Source: an uncultured Selenomonas sp. (GTDB lineage Bacteria; Bacillota; Negativicutes; Selenomonadales; Selenomonadaceae). From it: a stretch of 64,000 nucleotides of DNA. The stretch's first letter is position 1, and the number at the start of each line of letters is the position of its first letter. The DNA is taken from contig CAKPXP010000001.1 in assembly GCA_934202005.1 (NCBI GenBank), positions 310,001 to 374,000 of the forward strand. Direction: 5' to 3'. Shown in pieces: positions 43,601 through 53,884 of the stretch. The translations under genes and the position numbers were made by a program. The notes beneath the pieces are model-generated. The model ran no database searches. It had not been told where the DNA came from and was given only the letters and a program-made list of their open reading frames with translations.

Positions 43601-44251
43601 ATGAAGAAATCTGTCCTGATCGTCGGGCTTGGGCGCTATGGGCGCTATGTCGCGAAAAAGATGAACGAGCTCGACCATGAAATCCTCGCCGTGGACAAGG
43701 ATGAGGAGAAAGTCAATCTCGCACTGCCCTTCGTGACGAATGCGCTTGTCGCGGATACGACGGATCCGCGCTTCCTCGAGTCGCTCGGCGTGCGCAATTT
43801 CGATCTCTGCATCGTCGCAATCGGCGACGATTTCCAGAGCTCGCTCGAGACGACGCTGCGGCTCAAGGAGCTCGGCGCGCAGTATGTCGTCTCGCGCGCC
43901 TCGCGCGGCATCCATGAGAAATTCCTGCTCAGGAACGGTGCCGACGAGGTCGTCTACCCGGAAAAGCAGCTCGCAAACTGGACGGCCATCCGCTATGGCT
44001 ACGACCATATTCTCGATTACTTCCAGCTCGGCGACGACTATGCAGTCTATGAGCTGCCGATGCCGGAAGCGTGGGCCGGGCACACGATCGGCGAGCTCGA
44101 CATCCGCCGACGCTACCATGTCAACGTGCTTGGCATCAAGGAGAAGGGACGCCTGACGGTGGAGATCACGCCCGCGACGCAGTGCGCGGCGGGCGATACG
44201 GTGCTCGTCGTCGGGCACCGCAAAGATCTGACGAAGTTCTTCCATATCTAA
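43601..44251 (+). CDS. ktrA: Potassium uptake regulatory subunit KtrA (RCK domains)
   Basis: A 216-residue cytoplasmic protein. The RCK-N domain begins SVLIVGLGRYGRYVAKKM (GxGxxG) and binds nucleotides; ADTTDPRFLESLGVRNFDLCIVAIG is the family pattern. The RCK-C domain covers about 135-215 (HTIGELDIRRRYHVNVLGI). Eight copies form the gating ring of KtrB. It is separated from ktrB by 9 bases and followed by uvrC. Confidence 0.94.
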   Translation: MKKSVLIVGLGRYGRYVAKKMNELDHEILAVDKDEEKVNLALPFVTNALVADTTDPRFLESLGVRNFDLCIVAIGDDFQSSLETTLRLKELGAQYVVSRASRGIHEKFLLRNGADEVVYPEKQLANWTAIRYGYDHILDYFQLGDDYAVYELPMPEAWAGHTIGELDIRRRYHVNVLGIKEKGRLTVEITPATQCAAGDTVLVVGHRKDLTKFFHI

Positions 44252-44266
44252 GCGGGAGGTGGGGTC

Positions 44267-46099
44267 ATGACGGACATCGTGCGGGAAAAGCTGAAACTCC
44301 TGCCGGAGAATCCCGGTGTCTATATCATGAAGGACGCGGCGGGGAAGATTATCTACGTCGGCAAGGCCGTCGTGCTCAAGAACCGTGTGCGGCAGTATTT
44401 CCAGAGCAGCCGCAACCATACGCCGAAGGTGCGCGCGATGGTCGCGAAGGTCGCGGATTTCGAGTTCATCATGACGGCGAGCGAGGTCGAGGCGCTGATC
44501 CTCGAGTGCAACCTCATCAAGAAGCATCGGCCTCGCTACAATATCAGCCTCAAGGATGACAAGTCGTATCCGTATGTCAAGGTCACGGTGCAGGAGGAGT
44601 TCCCGCGCGTCTTCATCACGCGGCGCGTCGTCAAGGACGGCGCGCGCTATTTCGGCCCCTATACGAATGCGACGGCGGTGCATGAGAGCCTGAAGCTCCT
44701 GCGCCGCCTGTTTCCGCTGCGCACCTGCCGGACGCTGCAGGATCGCCCGTGTCTCGAGTACCATATCAAGCGCTGCCTTGCGCCGTGCGTTGGCAAGATC
44801 TCACGGGAGGACTACGCGGTATTCATCCGCGCCGTGCTGCTCTTTCTCGAGGGGCGCACGGAGGATGTGGAGCGCGAGCTGACGTTCCGCATGAAACGCG
44901 CGGCGGCGGCGTACCATTTCGAGATCGCGGCGCGCCTGCGCGACCAGCTGGCCGCCGTGAAGAAGATCGCGGAAAAGCAGAATATCGTGACGGGAGCAGG
45001 CGACCAGGACGCCATCGGCATGGCGCGCTCGGCGCTCGGCGTCTGCGTGCAGGTCTTCTTCATCCGCAGCGGCAAGATGATCGGGCGCGAGCATTTCCTT
45101 TTGCAGGGCAGCGAGGATGAGTCAGACGCCGCGCTGCTCGCGGCGTTCCTGCAGCAGTATTACCACCGGGCGACGTTCCTGCCGCACGAGATCCTGCTGC
45201 CGCTCGCCGTGGCGGAGGCGCCGCTCATCGAGGACTGGCTCGCGGCGCGCAAGCAGGCGCGCGTGCATCTCGTCGTGCCGCAGCGCGGCACGAAGCATGA
45301 CCTCGTGCTGATGGCGGCGAGCAACGCGGAGAAGTTTCTCGCGGACGAGGAGACGCGGCGCGCACAGACGGATGCGCAGACGCTCGGGGCCGTCGAAGAG
45401 CTCGGCCGCTACCTCGGCCTCGAGAAGCCGCCGTACCGCATGGAGTGTTTCGATATCTCGCATATCCAGGGCGCGGAGACCGTCGCCTCGATGGTCGTTT
45501 TCGAGGGCGGCCTGCCGAAAAAATCGGACTACCGCCGCTTCAAGATCAGGAGCACGGAGGGGAAGCCGGACGATTTCCTCTCCATGCGCGAGGTCACGCA
45601 GCGCCGCTACGGCGACCTGCCCGAGGAGGATCTGCCGGACCTCATCGTCATCGACGGCGGTAAGGGTCAGCTCTCCTCGGCGCTCGAGATTATCCGCGGC
45701 GCGGGCCATGCGGACGTTCCCGTCGTCGGCCTCGCCAAACAGTTCGAGCTCGTGTTCCGCGAGGGTGAGAGCGAGCCCGTCGTGCTGCCGCGTCACAGTC
45801 AGGCGCTCTATCTCATCGAGCGCATCCGCGATGAGGCGCACCGCTTTGCCATCACTTACCACCGCAAGCTGCGCGGCAAGCGCAACCTCGTCTCCATCCT
45901 CGATCATATCGTCGGCATCGGCCCCGCGCGTCGCAAGGCGCTCTGGAGCGCGTTCGGCAGCATCGCGAAAATCAAGGCGGCCAGCGTCGAGGAGCTCGCG
46001 GCTGTCTCCGGCATGAATCAGCCGGCGGCGGAGGCCGTCTATCATTTCTTCGCTGCCCAGAGGGAGTGGAAAGGAGAAACGTCACATGAAATACGTTGA
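44267..46099 (+). CDS. uvrC: Excinuclease ABC subunit C
   Basis: A 610-residue nucleotide-excision-repair nuclease. The GIY-YIG domain (LPENPGVYIMKDAAGKIIYVGKA, motifs GVYIM and IIYVGKA) makes the 3' cut. CLEYHIKRCLAPCVG is the Cys-rich segment, a UVR motif (VERELTFRMKRAAAAYHFEIAARLRDQ in part) follows, and the RNase H-like domain has ECFDISHIQG and VIDGGKGQL. Two helix-hairpin-helix motifs end the protein. The stop overlaps the PHP gene by 14 bases. Confidence 0.96.
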   Translation: MTDIVREKLKLLPENPGVYIMKDAAGKIIYVGKAVVLKNRVRQYFQSSRNHTPKVRAMVAKVADFEFIMTASEVEALILECNLIKKHRPRYNISLKDDKSYPYVKVTVQEEFPRVFITRRVVKDGARYFGPYTNATAVHESLKLLRRLFPLRTCRTLQDRPCLEYHIKRCLAPCVGKISREDYAVFIRAVLLFLEGRTEDVERELTFRMKRAAAAYHFEIAARLRDQLAAVKKIAEKQNIVTGAGDQDAIGMARSALGVCVQVFFIRSGKMIGREHFLLQGSEDESDAALLAAFLQQYYHRATFLPHEILLPLAVAEAPLIEDWLAARKQARVHLVVPQRGTKHDLVLMAASNAEKFLADEETRRAQTDAQTLGAVEELGRYLGLEKPPYRMECFDISHIQGAETVASMVVFEGGLPKKSDYRRFKIRSTEGKPDDFLSMREVTQRRYGDLPEEDLPDLIVIDGGKGQLSSALEIIRGAGHADVPVVGLAKQFELVFREGESEPVVLPRHSQALYLIERIRDEAHRFAITYHRKLRGKRNLVSILDHIVGIGPARRKALWSAFGSIAKIKAASVEELAAVSGMNQPAAEAVYHFFAAQREWKGETSHEIR

Positions 46100-46979
46100 T
46101 TTGCACGTGCATTCGCTCGTCACGGACGGCAGCATGAGGCCGGAGGAGCTTGCGGCGCACGCGGCGGAGCGGGGACTTGCGGCCTTCGCGCTCACGGATC
46201 ACGACAACATCGCGGGCGACGCGGCGGCCTGGCAGGCTGCCGCGCGTCTCGGCCTCGGCTTCCTGCCGGGCATGGAGCTTTCCGTCCGGTTCCGCGGGCG
46301 CAAGCTCCATATCGTCTGCCTCGGCTTCGCGGCGGACAGCCCGGAGTTCCTGAAGCTCTACCGGAAGGTGCGCGCGGGCAAAGAGGCGAAGATCCCCGAA
46401 ATCATTGCCTATATCGCGGCGAAGGGCATTCCCATTCGCGAGGAGGATGTCGAGGCGTTCGCCTACGGGCCGCTCGACCGCTACGCCATCATGCGCTATC
46501 TCGTCTCGCTCCATCTCTACGACCATGCGCAGCCGCTCTGGGACAACTACCTCGATCCCGCAGTCAAGGCGCTCGGGCTCGCCTCAGCCGTGGAGGCGGA
46601 GGAGGCGCTGCCGCTCATCCATGCGGCGGGCGGCGTGACGTCGCTCGCGCATTTTCACAAGCGCATCGGCCTCAAGGGACTAACGCGCGCGGAGCAGGAG
46701 CGCGCCGTGTGTGACCTCCAAGCGCTCGGGCTTGACGGCATGGAGGCGTGGTATCCGAATTACAGCGAGGAGGATCGCGCGTTCGCCGCGCACCTCATCG
46801 GGAAATATCACCTGCTGCCGACGGCGGGCACGGACTACCACGGCGCCAACCGCCCGGAGATCGCGCTTGGCAGCGGTCTCTCAGCAAAGAATGCTATCTC
46901 AAGCGCGATCTTCGACGGCGTCGCATCGCGTGTGCGCCGGGTGCTCCTGCCGACGGATACCAGGCGAGGATGCTTTTGA
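46086..46979 (+). CDS. PHP-domain phosphoesterase (TrpH/RNase AM-like)
   Basis: A 297-residue metal-dependent hydrolase. DLHVHSLVTDGSM, ALTDHDNIAG, PGMELSV and HFHKR plus GTDYHGANRP provide the metal ligands of the PHP family. Relatives remove 3' phosphates from 3',5'-bisphosphonucleotides or act as 5'-3' exonucleases on short RNA. Together with nrnA, the cell would have two pAp or oligonucleotide enzymes. It overlaps uvrC and is probably co-translated. Confidence 0.87.
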   Translation: MKYVDLHVHSLVTDGSMRPEELAAHAAERGLAAFALTDHDNIAGDAAAWQAAARLGLGFLPGMELSVRFRGRKLHIVCLGFAADSPEFLKLYRKVRAGKEAKIPEIIAYIAAKGIPIREEDVEAFAYGPLDRYAIMRYLVSLHLYDHAQPLWDNYLDPAVKALGLASAVEAEEALPLIHAAGGVTSLAHFHKRIGLKGLTRAEQERAVCDLQALGLDGMEAWYPNYSEEDRAFAAHLIGKYHLLPTAGTDYHGANRPEIALGSGLSAKNAISSAIFDGVASRVRRVLLPTDTRRGCF

Positions 46980-47027
46980 TTCATAACTCCGATTAATGGT
47001 AAAATATGAAAATCGCTTGGATTGTCG

Positions 47028-47056
47028 TTGATTTTCTGACTATTTTTTGTTATAAT
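47028..47056 (+). promoter_or_regulatory. Promoter of mdh
   Basis: TTGATT (47028-47033), 17 bases, TATAAT (47051-47056). Confidence 0.82.
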
Positions 47057-47170
47057 CAAGGCGTAGCAAGTCCTAAGTATGTCCCGTAGCGGATGGTATC
47101 TGGGACAAGGAGATGAAGCGTTCTCTCGATAGGGATGCGTCGTCTAGTTCATAAGGAGGCTGTTTATATT

Positions 47171-48139
47171 ATGAAGGTAACAGTTGTTGGTGCAGGTAAT
47201 GTCGGTGCAACGGTCGCGAACGTGCTCGCACAGAAGAACTTCGCGAGCGAGGTCGTCCTCGTCGATATCAAGGAAGGCGTTTCCGAGGGCAAGGCGATGG
47301 ACATCATGCAGACGGCTCATCTGCTGAACTTCGACACGACGGTCACGGGTGTCACGGCGAAAATCGGCGATGAGGAAGGCTACGCTCCGACGGCTGGCTC
47401 CGACGTCGTCGTCATCACTTCCGGTATGCCGCGCAAGCCGGGCATGAGCCGTGAGGATCTCATCGGCGTCAACGCGAAGATCGTCAAGAGCGTTGTCGAC
47501 CAGGCCCTCAAGTATTCCCCGAATGCCATCTTCATCATCATCTCGAACCCGATGGATGCTATGACGTTCCTCACGCTGAAGGATTCCAAGCTGCCGCGCA
47601 ACCGCGTCATCGGCCAGGGCGGCATGCTCGACAGCAGCCGTTTCCGTTATTTCCTCAGCAAGGCACTCCAGAAGGCTGGCTATCCGGCTACGCCGACGGA
47701 CATCGACGGCATGGTCATCGGTGGCCACAGCGACAAGACGATGGTGCCTCTGACGAGCGTTGCAACGTATCGCGGCATCCCCGTCAAGGAGCTCCTCACG
47801 AAAGAGCAGCTTGATGAGGCTGTTGCTCAGACGAAGGTCGGCGGCGCTACGCTCACGAAGCTCCTCGGCACCTCCGCTTGGTACGCTCCGGGCGCTGCTG
47901 CTGCTGCGATGGTCGAGGCCATCGCGCTCGATGCCAAGAAGCTCATCCCGTGCTGCGTCTACCTCGATGGCGAGTATGGCGAGAAAGACCTCTGCATCGG
48001 TGTGCCGGTTCTGCTCGGCAAAGACGGCGTGGAGAAGATCGTCGAGTACAAGCTCGAGGGTGACGAGAAGGCGAAGTTCGACGAGAGCGTCCAGGCTGCG
48101 CGCAACACGAACTCCAAGCTCGGCGACGCACTGAAATAA
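47171..48139 (+). CDS. mdh: Malate dehydrogenase (LDH/MDH superfamily)
   Basis: A 322-residue NAD-dependent dehydrogenase. It begins KVTVVGAGNVGATVANVLA (GxGxxG). VITSGMPRKPGMSREDL has arginine in the specificity loop, which marks malate/oxaloacetate and not lactate. SNPMDAMTFL and the catalytic histidine in MVIGGHSDKTMVPL are intact. The enzyme reduces oxaloacetate on the way to succinate. The frame is open from 47135, but AAGGAGG and the family start favour ATG 47171. Codon usage is GCT/GTT-richer than neighbours, typical of a highly expressed gene. Confidence 0.93.
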   Translation: MKVTVVGAGNVGATVANVLAQKNFASEVVLVDIKEGVSEGKAMDIMQTAHLLNFDTTVTGVTAKIGDEEGYAPTAGSDVVVITSGMPRKPGMSREDLIGVNAKIVKSVVDQALKYSPNAIFIIISNPMDAMTFLTLKDSKLPRNRVIGQGGMLDSSRFRYFLSKALQKAGYPATPTDIDGMVIGGHSDKTMVPLTSVATYRGIPVKELLTKEQLDEAVAQTKVGGATLTKLLGTSAWYAPGAAAAAMVEAIALDAKKLIPCCVYLDGEYGEKDLCIGVPVLLGKDGVEKIVEYKLEGDEKAKFDESVQAARNTNSKLGDALK

Positions 48140-48222
48140 GCGTTTTGCACAAAGTGCAGCTCGGCTGCATGCGATAGAGGGTGCCGCAGGCACATTTCGT
48201 GCCTGCGGTATCGGACAAAGGG

Positions 48223-48257
48223 AGACCTCGCACGTCATGCGTGCGGGGTCTTTCTTT
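48223..48257 (+). terminator. Terminator after mdh
   Basis: AGACC.CGCACG pairs with CGTGCG.GGTCT around TCATG-type bases, then TTCTTTG. A separate perfect hairpin, CCGCAGGCAC/GTGCCTGCGG (48184-48208), lies upstream without a T run. Confidence 0.8.
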
Positions 48258-48289
48258 GTGGAGATAGAAAAGGAGACGAGGAGGTATCT

Positions 48290-48796
48290 ATGAAGCAGGA
48301 AGATGCGTTCTACATGCGCGCGGCGTTCGCGGAGGCGGCTCAGGCGTATGCGCTCGGCGAAGTCCCCATCGGAGCGGTGCTCGTCGATGAGGCGGGAGAG
48401 ATCGTCGCGCGCGGGCACAACCTGCGCGAGCGCGACCACGACGCGACAGCGCACGCGGAGATGATCGCGATCCGCGCGGCCTGCGAGCGCCTCGGGCGCT
48501 GGCGCCTCTCGGGCCTCACGCTCTATGTGACCATCGAGCCGTGTCCGATGTGCGCGGGCGCCATCGTCATGAGCCGCGTGGATCGCGTCGTGTACGGCGG
48601 CACGGACTACAAGGCGGGCGCCTGCGAATCGCTCTTCAATATCCCCGGCCATCCCGCGCTCAACCACCATCCGGAGGTGACGGCCGGCGTGCTCGCGGAG
48701 GAATGCGCGGACATCATGAAGCGTTTCTTCCGTGACCGGCGGGCGAGGAAGAAGGCAGCGCAAAAAAATATTGACAAGAGTACCTGCCACGATTAG
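48290..48796 (+). CDS. tadA: tRNA-specific adenosine deaminase TadA
   Basis: A 168-residue deaminase that converts A34 to inosine in tRNA-Arg. HAEMIAIRAAC (zinc H and catalytic E) and TIEPCPMCAGAIVMSRVDRVVYGG (motif PCPMC) are complete. CESLFNIPGHPALNHHPEV is the TadA-specific loop. ATG 48290 follows GACGAGGAGG. A promoter for the next gene lies within its last codons. Confidence 0.95.
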   Translation: MKQEDAFYMRAAFAEAAQAYALGEVPIGAVLVDEAGEIVARGHNLRERDHDATAHAEMIAIRAACERLGRWRLSGLTLYVTIEPCPMCAGAIVMSRVDRVVYGGTDYKAGACESLFNIPGHPALNHHPEVTAGVLAEECADIMKRFFRDRRARKKAAQKNIDKSTCHD

Positions 48797-48799
48797 AAT
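48771..48799 (+). promoter_or_regulatory. Promoter of the typA leader
   Basis: TTGACA (48771-48776), 17 bases, TAGAAT (48794-48799), overlapping the end of tadA. Transcription should start near 48806. Confidence 0.85.
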
Positions 48800-48805
48800 G
48801 AATAG

Positions 48806-48877
48806 TGTTGCTTCATCGAAGTATGGATGAAGCATGGATTGGAAGATTCGGATACCGGTGCGTATCCATTTTTTTTA
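48806..48877 (+). ncRNA. Short leader or small RNA ending in a terminator before typA
   Basis: The predicted RNA has hairpin GCTTCATC/GATGAAGC (48810-48833) and terminator stem GGATAC/GTATCC (48850-48867) with A and eight Ts. ATGGAT at 48823 and 48834 could instead pair with ATCCAT (48864-48869) and break the terminator, an attenuator layout. It could also be a free 70-base RNA. It lacks the SRP RNA core, although SRP RNA often lies next to tadA in Firmicutes. Confidence 0.6.
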
Positions 48878-48900
48878 AGGAACCGCTGATGAGGTTCCTT
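48877..48900 (+). repeat. Palindromic copy of the MITE-like end before typA
   Basis: AAGGAACC-GCTGATGA-GGTTCCTT is a perfect 8-base-pair hairpin. Its first 14 bases equal the left end of the element at 39137. It stands between the terminator and the AGGAGG before typA. Confidence 0.55.
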
Positions 48901-48924
48901 CCTAGGAGGCAGGTCTTAACAGAT

Positions 48925-50742
48925 ATGAGTACGAACGAGAAACTGAGAAACATCGCTATCATCGCGCACGTCGACCACGGCAAGACGACGCTCGTCGATG
49001 CCATGCTCAAGCAGAGCCATGTGTTCCGCTCGAACGAGCAGGTGGCGGAGCGCGTCATGGACTCCGGCGACATCGAGCGCGAGCGAGGCATCACGATTCT
49101 CTCGAAGAATACGTCCATCATGTACAACGGCATCAAGATCAACATCGTTGATACCCCGGGCCATGCGGACTTCGGCGGCGAGGTCGAGCGCGTACTCAAC
49201 ATGGTCGACGGCGTGCTGCTGCTCGTTGATGCGTTCGAGGGGCCGATGCCGCAGACGAAGTACGTCCTGCGCAAGGCGCTCGAGCAGAAGCTCAAGCCGA
49301 TCGTCGTCATCAACAAGATCGACAAGCCGAACCAGCGCGTCGACGATGTCTACGACGAAGTGCTCGAGCTCTTCATGGAGCTCGATGCCGATGACGATCA
49401 GCTCGATTTCCCGGTCATCTACGCGACGGCGCGCGACGGCATCGCGAAGTACAAGATGGAGGACGAGAGCGACAACCTCGAGCCGCTCATGGAGACGATC
49501 GTCAAGGAGATCCCCGCACCGCACGGCGATGCGGACGGCCCGCTCCAGATGATGGTCACAACGCTCGAGGCGGACGACTATGTCGGCCGCGTCGCGGTCG
49601 GCCGCGTGAGCCGCGGCAAGGCGCGCCCGAACCAGAACGTCGTGCTCATCAACGGCGACCAGGAGACGCGCGCGAAGATCGGCAAGGTCTTCGTCTATCA
49701 GGGCATGCAGCGCGTCGAGGTGCCGGAGGCACCGATGGGTGAGATCGTGGCGCTCACGGGTCTCGGCGATGTCAGCATCGGCTATACGGTCGCGGACGCA
49801 GAGCAGCCGGAGGCGCTGCCGGCCATCCGCATCGACGAGCCGACGCTCTCGATGACGTTCGGTGTCAACACGAGCCCGTTCGCGGGCCGCGAGGGCCAGT
49901 TCGTCACGAGCCGTCATCTGCGTGACCGCCTGTTCAAGGAGGTCGAGACGAATGTCGCGATGAAGGTCGAGGAGACGGACTCGCCGGATGTCTTCAAGGT
50001 CTCGGGCCGCGGCGAGCTGCATCTCTCCATCCTCATCGAGGAGATGCGCCGCGAGGGCTATGAGCTCCAGGTCGGCAAGCCGGAGGTCGTCTACAAGACC
50101 ATCAACGGCCAGCTCTGCGAGCCGATCGAGAACCTCACGGTCGAGGTGCCGCAGGAGTACATGGGCGCTGTCATGGAGGGCCTTGGCACGCGCAAGGCGG
50201 AACTCACGAACATGACGGAGACGGCGGGCTACATGCGTCTCGAGTTCACGATTCCGGCGCGCGGCCTCATCGGCTTCCGTTCCGAGCTCCTCACGAGCAC
50301 GAAGGGCAACGGCATCATGAACCATGTGTTCCATGGCTATGCGCCGTACAAGGGCGACATCCCGGGCCGCACGCGCGGCTCGCTCGTGGCGTTCGAGCAG
50401 GGCGAGACGACGGGCTATGGCATCTATACGCTGCAGGATCGCGGCACGATGTTCATCTCCCCGGGTCAACAGGTGTACGAGGGCATGATCGTCGGTGAGA
50501 ACTCCCGCGAAAACGACATCGACATCAACCCGTGCAAGAAGAAGAACGTCTCGAACATGCGCACGTCCTCCTCGGATGAGGCCATCCGCCTCACGCCGCC
50601 GCGCATCCTCTCGCTCGAGCAGGCCATCGAGTACATCAACAGCGATGAGCTCGTCGAGGTGACGCCGGAGAACATCCGTCTGCGCAAGGCGATTCTCGAC
50701 CGCACGATCCGCGGCCGCAATGCAAAGAACGCGCGCAAGTAA
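48925..50742 (+). CDS. typA: Translational GTPase TypA/BipA
   Basis: A 605-residue ribosome-associated GTPase involved in 50S assembly and stress. The G domain has IAHVDHGKTTLVDAML, RERGITI, DTPGHADFGGEVER and NKIDKP; domains II, III and V of elongation-factor type and the TypA C-terminus (ENDIDINPCKKKNVSNMR, motifs NDIDINP and KKKNVSN) follow. The frame is open from 48805, but that extension covers the leader structure; ATG 48925 gives the family start. AGGAGG is 15 bases upstream, an unusually long gap. Confidence 0.95.
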   Translation: MSTNEKLRNIAIIAHVDHGKTTLVDAMLKQSHVFRSNEQVAERVMDSGDIERERGITILSKNTSIMYNGIKINIVDTPGHADFGGEVERVLNMVDGVLLLVDAFEGPMPQTKYVLRKALEQKLKPIVVINKIDKPNQRVDDVYDEVLELFMELDADDDQLDFPVIYATARDGIAKYKMEDESDNLEPLMETIVKEIPAPHGDADGPLQMMVTTLEADDYVGRVAVGRVSRGKARPNQNVVLINGDQETRAKIGKVFVYQGMQRVEVPEAPMGEIVALTGLGDVSIGYTVADAEQPEALPAIRIDEPTLSMTFGVNTSPFAGREGQFVTSRHLRDRLFKEVETNVAMKVEETDSPDVFKVSGRGELHLSILIEEMRREGYELQVGKPEVVYKTINGQLCEPIENLTVEVPQEYMGAVMEGLGTRKAELTNMTETAGYMRLEFTIPARGLIGFRSELLTSTKGNGIMNHVFHGYAPYKGDIPGRTRGSLVAFEQGETTGYGIYTLQDRGTMFISPGQQVYEGMIVGENSRENDIDINPCKKKNVSNMRTSSSDEAIRLTPPRILSLEQAIEYINSDELVEVTPENIRLRKAILDRTIRGRNAKNARK

Positions 50743-50765
50743 ATACCAAATACATACGATTTTCC

Positions 50766-50793
50766 AAGGGCTGTCGGCTGCGGCAGCCTTTTT
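50766..50793 (+). terminator. Terminator after typA
   Basis: AAGGGCTGTCG pairs with CGGCAGCCTT (one G-T pair, one bulge) around GCTG, then TTT. Confidence 0.78.
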
Positions 50794-50962
50794 GTGTTCC
50801 GCAGGATGAGCAAGGGGCGCAATCAGAGCGTTCATCCACTATGCAGCGTTTTTGGCGGTTTATTAATAACTCCTGCCTATCTGCCCAAAATGTTCTCGGC
50901 GCAGAGGGAAATATGGTATGATATTTCTTGAGTTCTGCATGAGTGAATGAGAGGAATTTATC

Positions 50963-53815
50963 ATGGAAAACAGCATCAAGATCAAGGGCGCACGCGCCCA
51001 TAACCTGAAGAATATCAATCTAGAAATCCCGCGCGACAAGCTCGTCGTCATCACAGGGCTTTCCGGCTCGGGGAAATCCTCGCTCGCGTTCGATACGATC
51101 TACGCGGAGGGGCAGCGGCGCTATGTGGAGTCGCTTTCGTCCTACGCGCGGCAGTTCCTCGGGCAGATGGACAAGCCCGATGTGGACAGCATCGACGGCC
51201 TGTCGCCGGCCATCTCCATCGACCAGAAGACGACGAGCCACAATCCGCGCTCGACCGTCGGCACGGTGACGGAGATCTACGACTACCTGCGCCTGCTCTT
51301 CGCGCGGGCGGGGCGGCCGCATTGCCCCAAGTGCGGCAAGCCCATCACGCAGCAGACCGTCGACCAGATGGTCGACCGCATCCTCGCGCTGCCCGAGCGC
51401 ACGAAGCTGCTCATCATGGCGCAGGTCGTGCGCGGGAAGAAGGGCGAGCACAAGAAAACCCTCGCGCACATCCGCCATGAGGGCTACGTGCGCGTGCGCA
51501 TCGACGGTGAGATCTACGATGTCAATGAGGAGATCGCCCTTGAGAAGAACAAGAAGCATACCATCGAGGTCATCGTGGACCGTCTCATCGTGCGCGAGGG
51601 GATCGACACGCGGCTCGCGGACTCGCTCGAGACAGCGCTCAAGCTCGGCGAGGGTGTCGTCTATGTGCAGGTCGTCGGCGGCGAGCTTTTGATGTTCAGC
51701 GAGAATTTCGCCTGCGTGGACTGCGGCATCAGCCTGCCGGAGATCACGCCGCGCATGTTCTCTTTCAACAATCCCTACGGTGCCTGCCCTGTCTGCATGG
51801 GGCTCGGCAGCCACATGGAGTTCGACGAGGAGCTCGTGCTGCCGGACCCCGCGCTCTCCGTCGCGGCGGGCGTCTTTGCGCCGCTCTCGAAGAACCCGCA
51901 CTCCTACGCGATGTGCGCCATGAGCTCGCTGCTCAAGGCGGCCGGCTACACGCTGGATACGCCGTGGCAGGACATCGACAAGAAGACGCAGAAAGCGCTG
52001 CTCTACGGCTCGGGGGAGACATGCTATAAGTTCGGCTATACGAATATGTTCGGCGAGCGCAAGGAATACAATGTGCCGTTCGAGGGCGTGATGCCGCTGC
52101 TCGCGCGCCGCTACCGCGAGACGGACAGCGACGAGATGCGCGAGTCGTATGAGAACTACATGACGCAGATCCCCTGCAAGGCCTGCCATGGTGCGCGCCT
52201 GCGCCCGGAGACGCTCGCCGTCACCGTCGGCGGCAAGAACATCTATGAGGTCACGGAGATGAATATCCGCGAGGCGGACGCCTTCCTCGGCAGCGTGGAG
52301 CTTACGCCGCGCGAGGCGAAGATCGCCGCGCAGATCCTGAAGGAAATCCACGCGCGGCTCACGTTCCTGCTCAACGTCGGTCTTGACTATCTCACGCTTT
52401 CACGCGCGGCGGGGACGCTCTCTGGCGGCGAGGCGCAGCGCATCCGGCTCGCCACGCAGATCGGCTCGGGGCTCACGGGCGTGCTCTACGTGCTCGATGA
52501 GCCGAGTATCGGCCTGCATCAGCGCGACAACAACCGCCTGCTCGCGACGCTCAAGAAACTGCGCGACCTCGGCAATACGCTCATCGTCGTCGAGCATGAC
52601 GAGGACACCATGCGCGCGGCGGACTGCATCATCGACATCGGCCCGGGCGCGGGCGCGCAGGGCGGCCATGTCGTCGCGCAGGGGACGGCCGAGGAGATCG
52701 AGCGGGTGCCGGAGTCCATCACGGGCGCGTATCTCTCACGTCGCCGCTACATCCCCGTGCCCGCGAAGCGGCGGCCCGGCAACGGGAAATTCCTCGAGGT
52801 CGTCGGCGCGCAGGAGAACAACCTCAAGAATCTCCGCGTGAAATTCCCGCTCGGCACGCTCACGCTCGTGACCGGCGTCTCAGGCTCCGGCAAATCGACG
52901 CTCGTCAATGAGATCCTCTACAAGGGCATCGCCTCGCGCCTCTACCACGCGAAGGGGAAGCCCGGCAAGCACAAGGCCATCCGGGGGCTCGAGGACATCG
53001 ACAAGATCATCGACATCGACCAGCAGCCCATCGGCCGCACGCCGCGCTCGAACCCCGCGACCTACACGGGCGTATTCGATGCCATCCGCGACCTCTTCAG
53101 CCAGACGAGCGAAGCGAAGATGCGCGGCTACAAGGCCGGGCGGTTCAGCTTCAACGTCAAGGGTGGACGCTGCGAGGCTTGCCGCGGGGACGGCATCCTC
53201 AAGATCGAGATGCACTTCCTGCCGGACGTCTACGTGCCCTGCGAGGTCTGCAAGGGCGCGCGCTACAACCGCGAGACCCTCGAGGTGCGCTATAAGGGGA
53301 AGAACATCTCCGAAGTCCTCGACATGACCATCGACGAAGCGGTCGAGTTCTTCAAGAATGTGCCGCGCATCGCGCGCAAGCTCCAGGTCATCCAGGACGT
53401 CGGCCTCGGCTACATCAAGCTCGGCCAGAGCGCGACAACGCTCTCCGGCGGCGAGGCGCAGCGCGTCAAGCTCGCGACCGAGCTCTCGCGCCGCTCGACC
53501 GGGCGCACGCTCTATATCCTCGATGAGCCGACGACGGGACTGCACACCGCCGACATCCACAAGCTCCTCGACATCCTGCAGCGCCTCGTCGACGGCGGCG
53601 ATACCGTCGTCGTCATCGAGCACAACCTAGACGTCATCAAGACGGCCGACTACATCATCGACCTCGGCCCCGAGGGCGGCAGCGGCGGCGGCACCATCGT
53701 CGCGACCGGCAGGCCGGAAGACATCGTGAAGGTTCCAGCATCCTACACGGGGAAATTCCTCAAGCCGCTGCTCGAGGAGGCAGCGCAGCAGGGAGAGAAC
53801 AAAGATCAGGACTGA
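50963..53815 (+). CDS. uvrA: Excinuclease ABC subunit A
   Basis: A 950-residue damage-recognition ATPase. The first Walker A is [23 protein letters not shown] and CVDCGISL with CPVCMG are zinc knuckles. The first ABC signature is [20 protein letters not shown]. The second half repeats the pattern with [24 protein letters not shown] and [16 protein letters not shown]. It works with UvrB (not in the window) and UvrC. ATG 50963 follows GAGAGGAA. Confidence 0.97.
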   Translation: MENSIKIKGARAHNLKNINLEIPRDKLVVITGLSGSGKSSLAFDTIYAEGQRRYVESLSSYARQFLGQMDKPDVDSIDGLSPAISIDQKTTSHNPRSTVGTVTEIYDYLRLLFARAGRPHCPKCGKPITQQTVDQMVDRILALPERTKLLIMAQVVRGKKGEHKKTLAHIRHEGYVRVRIDGEIYDVNEEIALEKNKKHTIEVIVDRLIVREGIDTRLADSLETALKLGEGVVYVQVVGGELLMFSENFACVDCGISLPEITPRMFSFNNPYGACPVCMGLGSHMEFDEELVLPDPALSVAAGVFAPLSKNPHSYAMCAMSSLLKAAGYTLDTPWQDIDKKTQKALLYGSGETCYKFGYTNMFGERKEYNVPFEGVMPLLARRYRETDSDEMRESYENYMTQIPCKACHGARLRPETLAVTVGGKNIYEVTEMNIREADAFLGSVELTPREAKIAAQILKEIHARLTFLLNVGLDYLTLSRAAGTLSGGEAQRIRLATQIGSGLTGVLYVLDEPSIGLHQRDNNRLLATLKKLRDLGNTLIVVEHDEDTMRAADCIIDIGPGAGAQGGHVVAQGTAEEIERVPESITGAYLSRRRYIPVPAKRRPGNGKFLEVVGAQENNLKNLRVKFPLGTLTLVTGVSGSGKSTLVNEILYKGIASRLYHAKGKPGKHKAIRGLEDIDKIIDIDQQPIGRTPRSNPATYTGVFDAIRDLFSQTSEAKMRGYKAGRFSFNVKGGRCEACRGDGILKIEMHFLPDVYVPCEVCKGARYNRETLEVRYKGKNISEVLDMTIDEAVEFFKNVPRIARKLQVIQDVGLGYIKLGQSATTLSGGEAQRVKLATELSRRSTGRTLYILDEPTTGLHTADIHKLLDILQRLVDGGDTVVVIEHNLDVIKTADYIIDLGPEGGSGGGTIVATGRPEDIVKVPASYTGKFLKPLLEEAAQQGENKDQD

Positions 53816-53884
53816 TCCTAGGAATAGGAAAGAGGGCCGAGGCTCATACCTGGCACAGAAATATGGAAAGGAAGCGTTTGTTTT

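Noticed and set aside
48806..48877. SRP (4.5S-like) RNA downstream of tadA, as in Bacillus
   Set aside because: The conserved GGTCAGG...GGAAGCAGCC apical core is absent; only a simple hairpin and terminator are seen.
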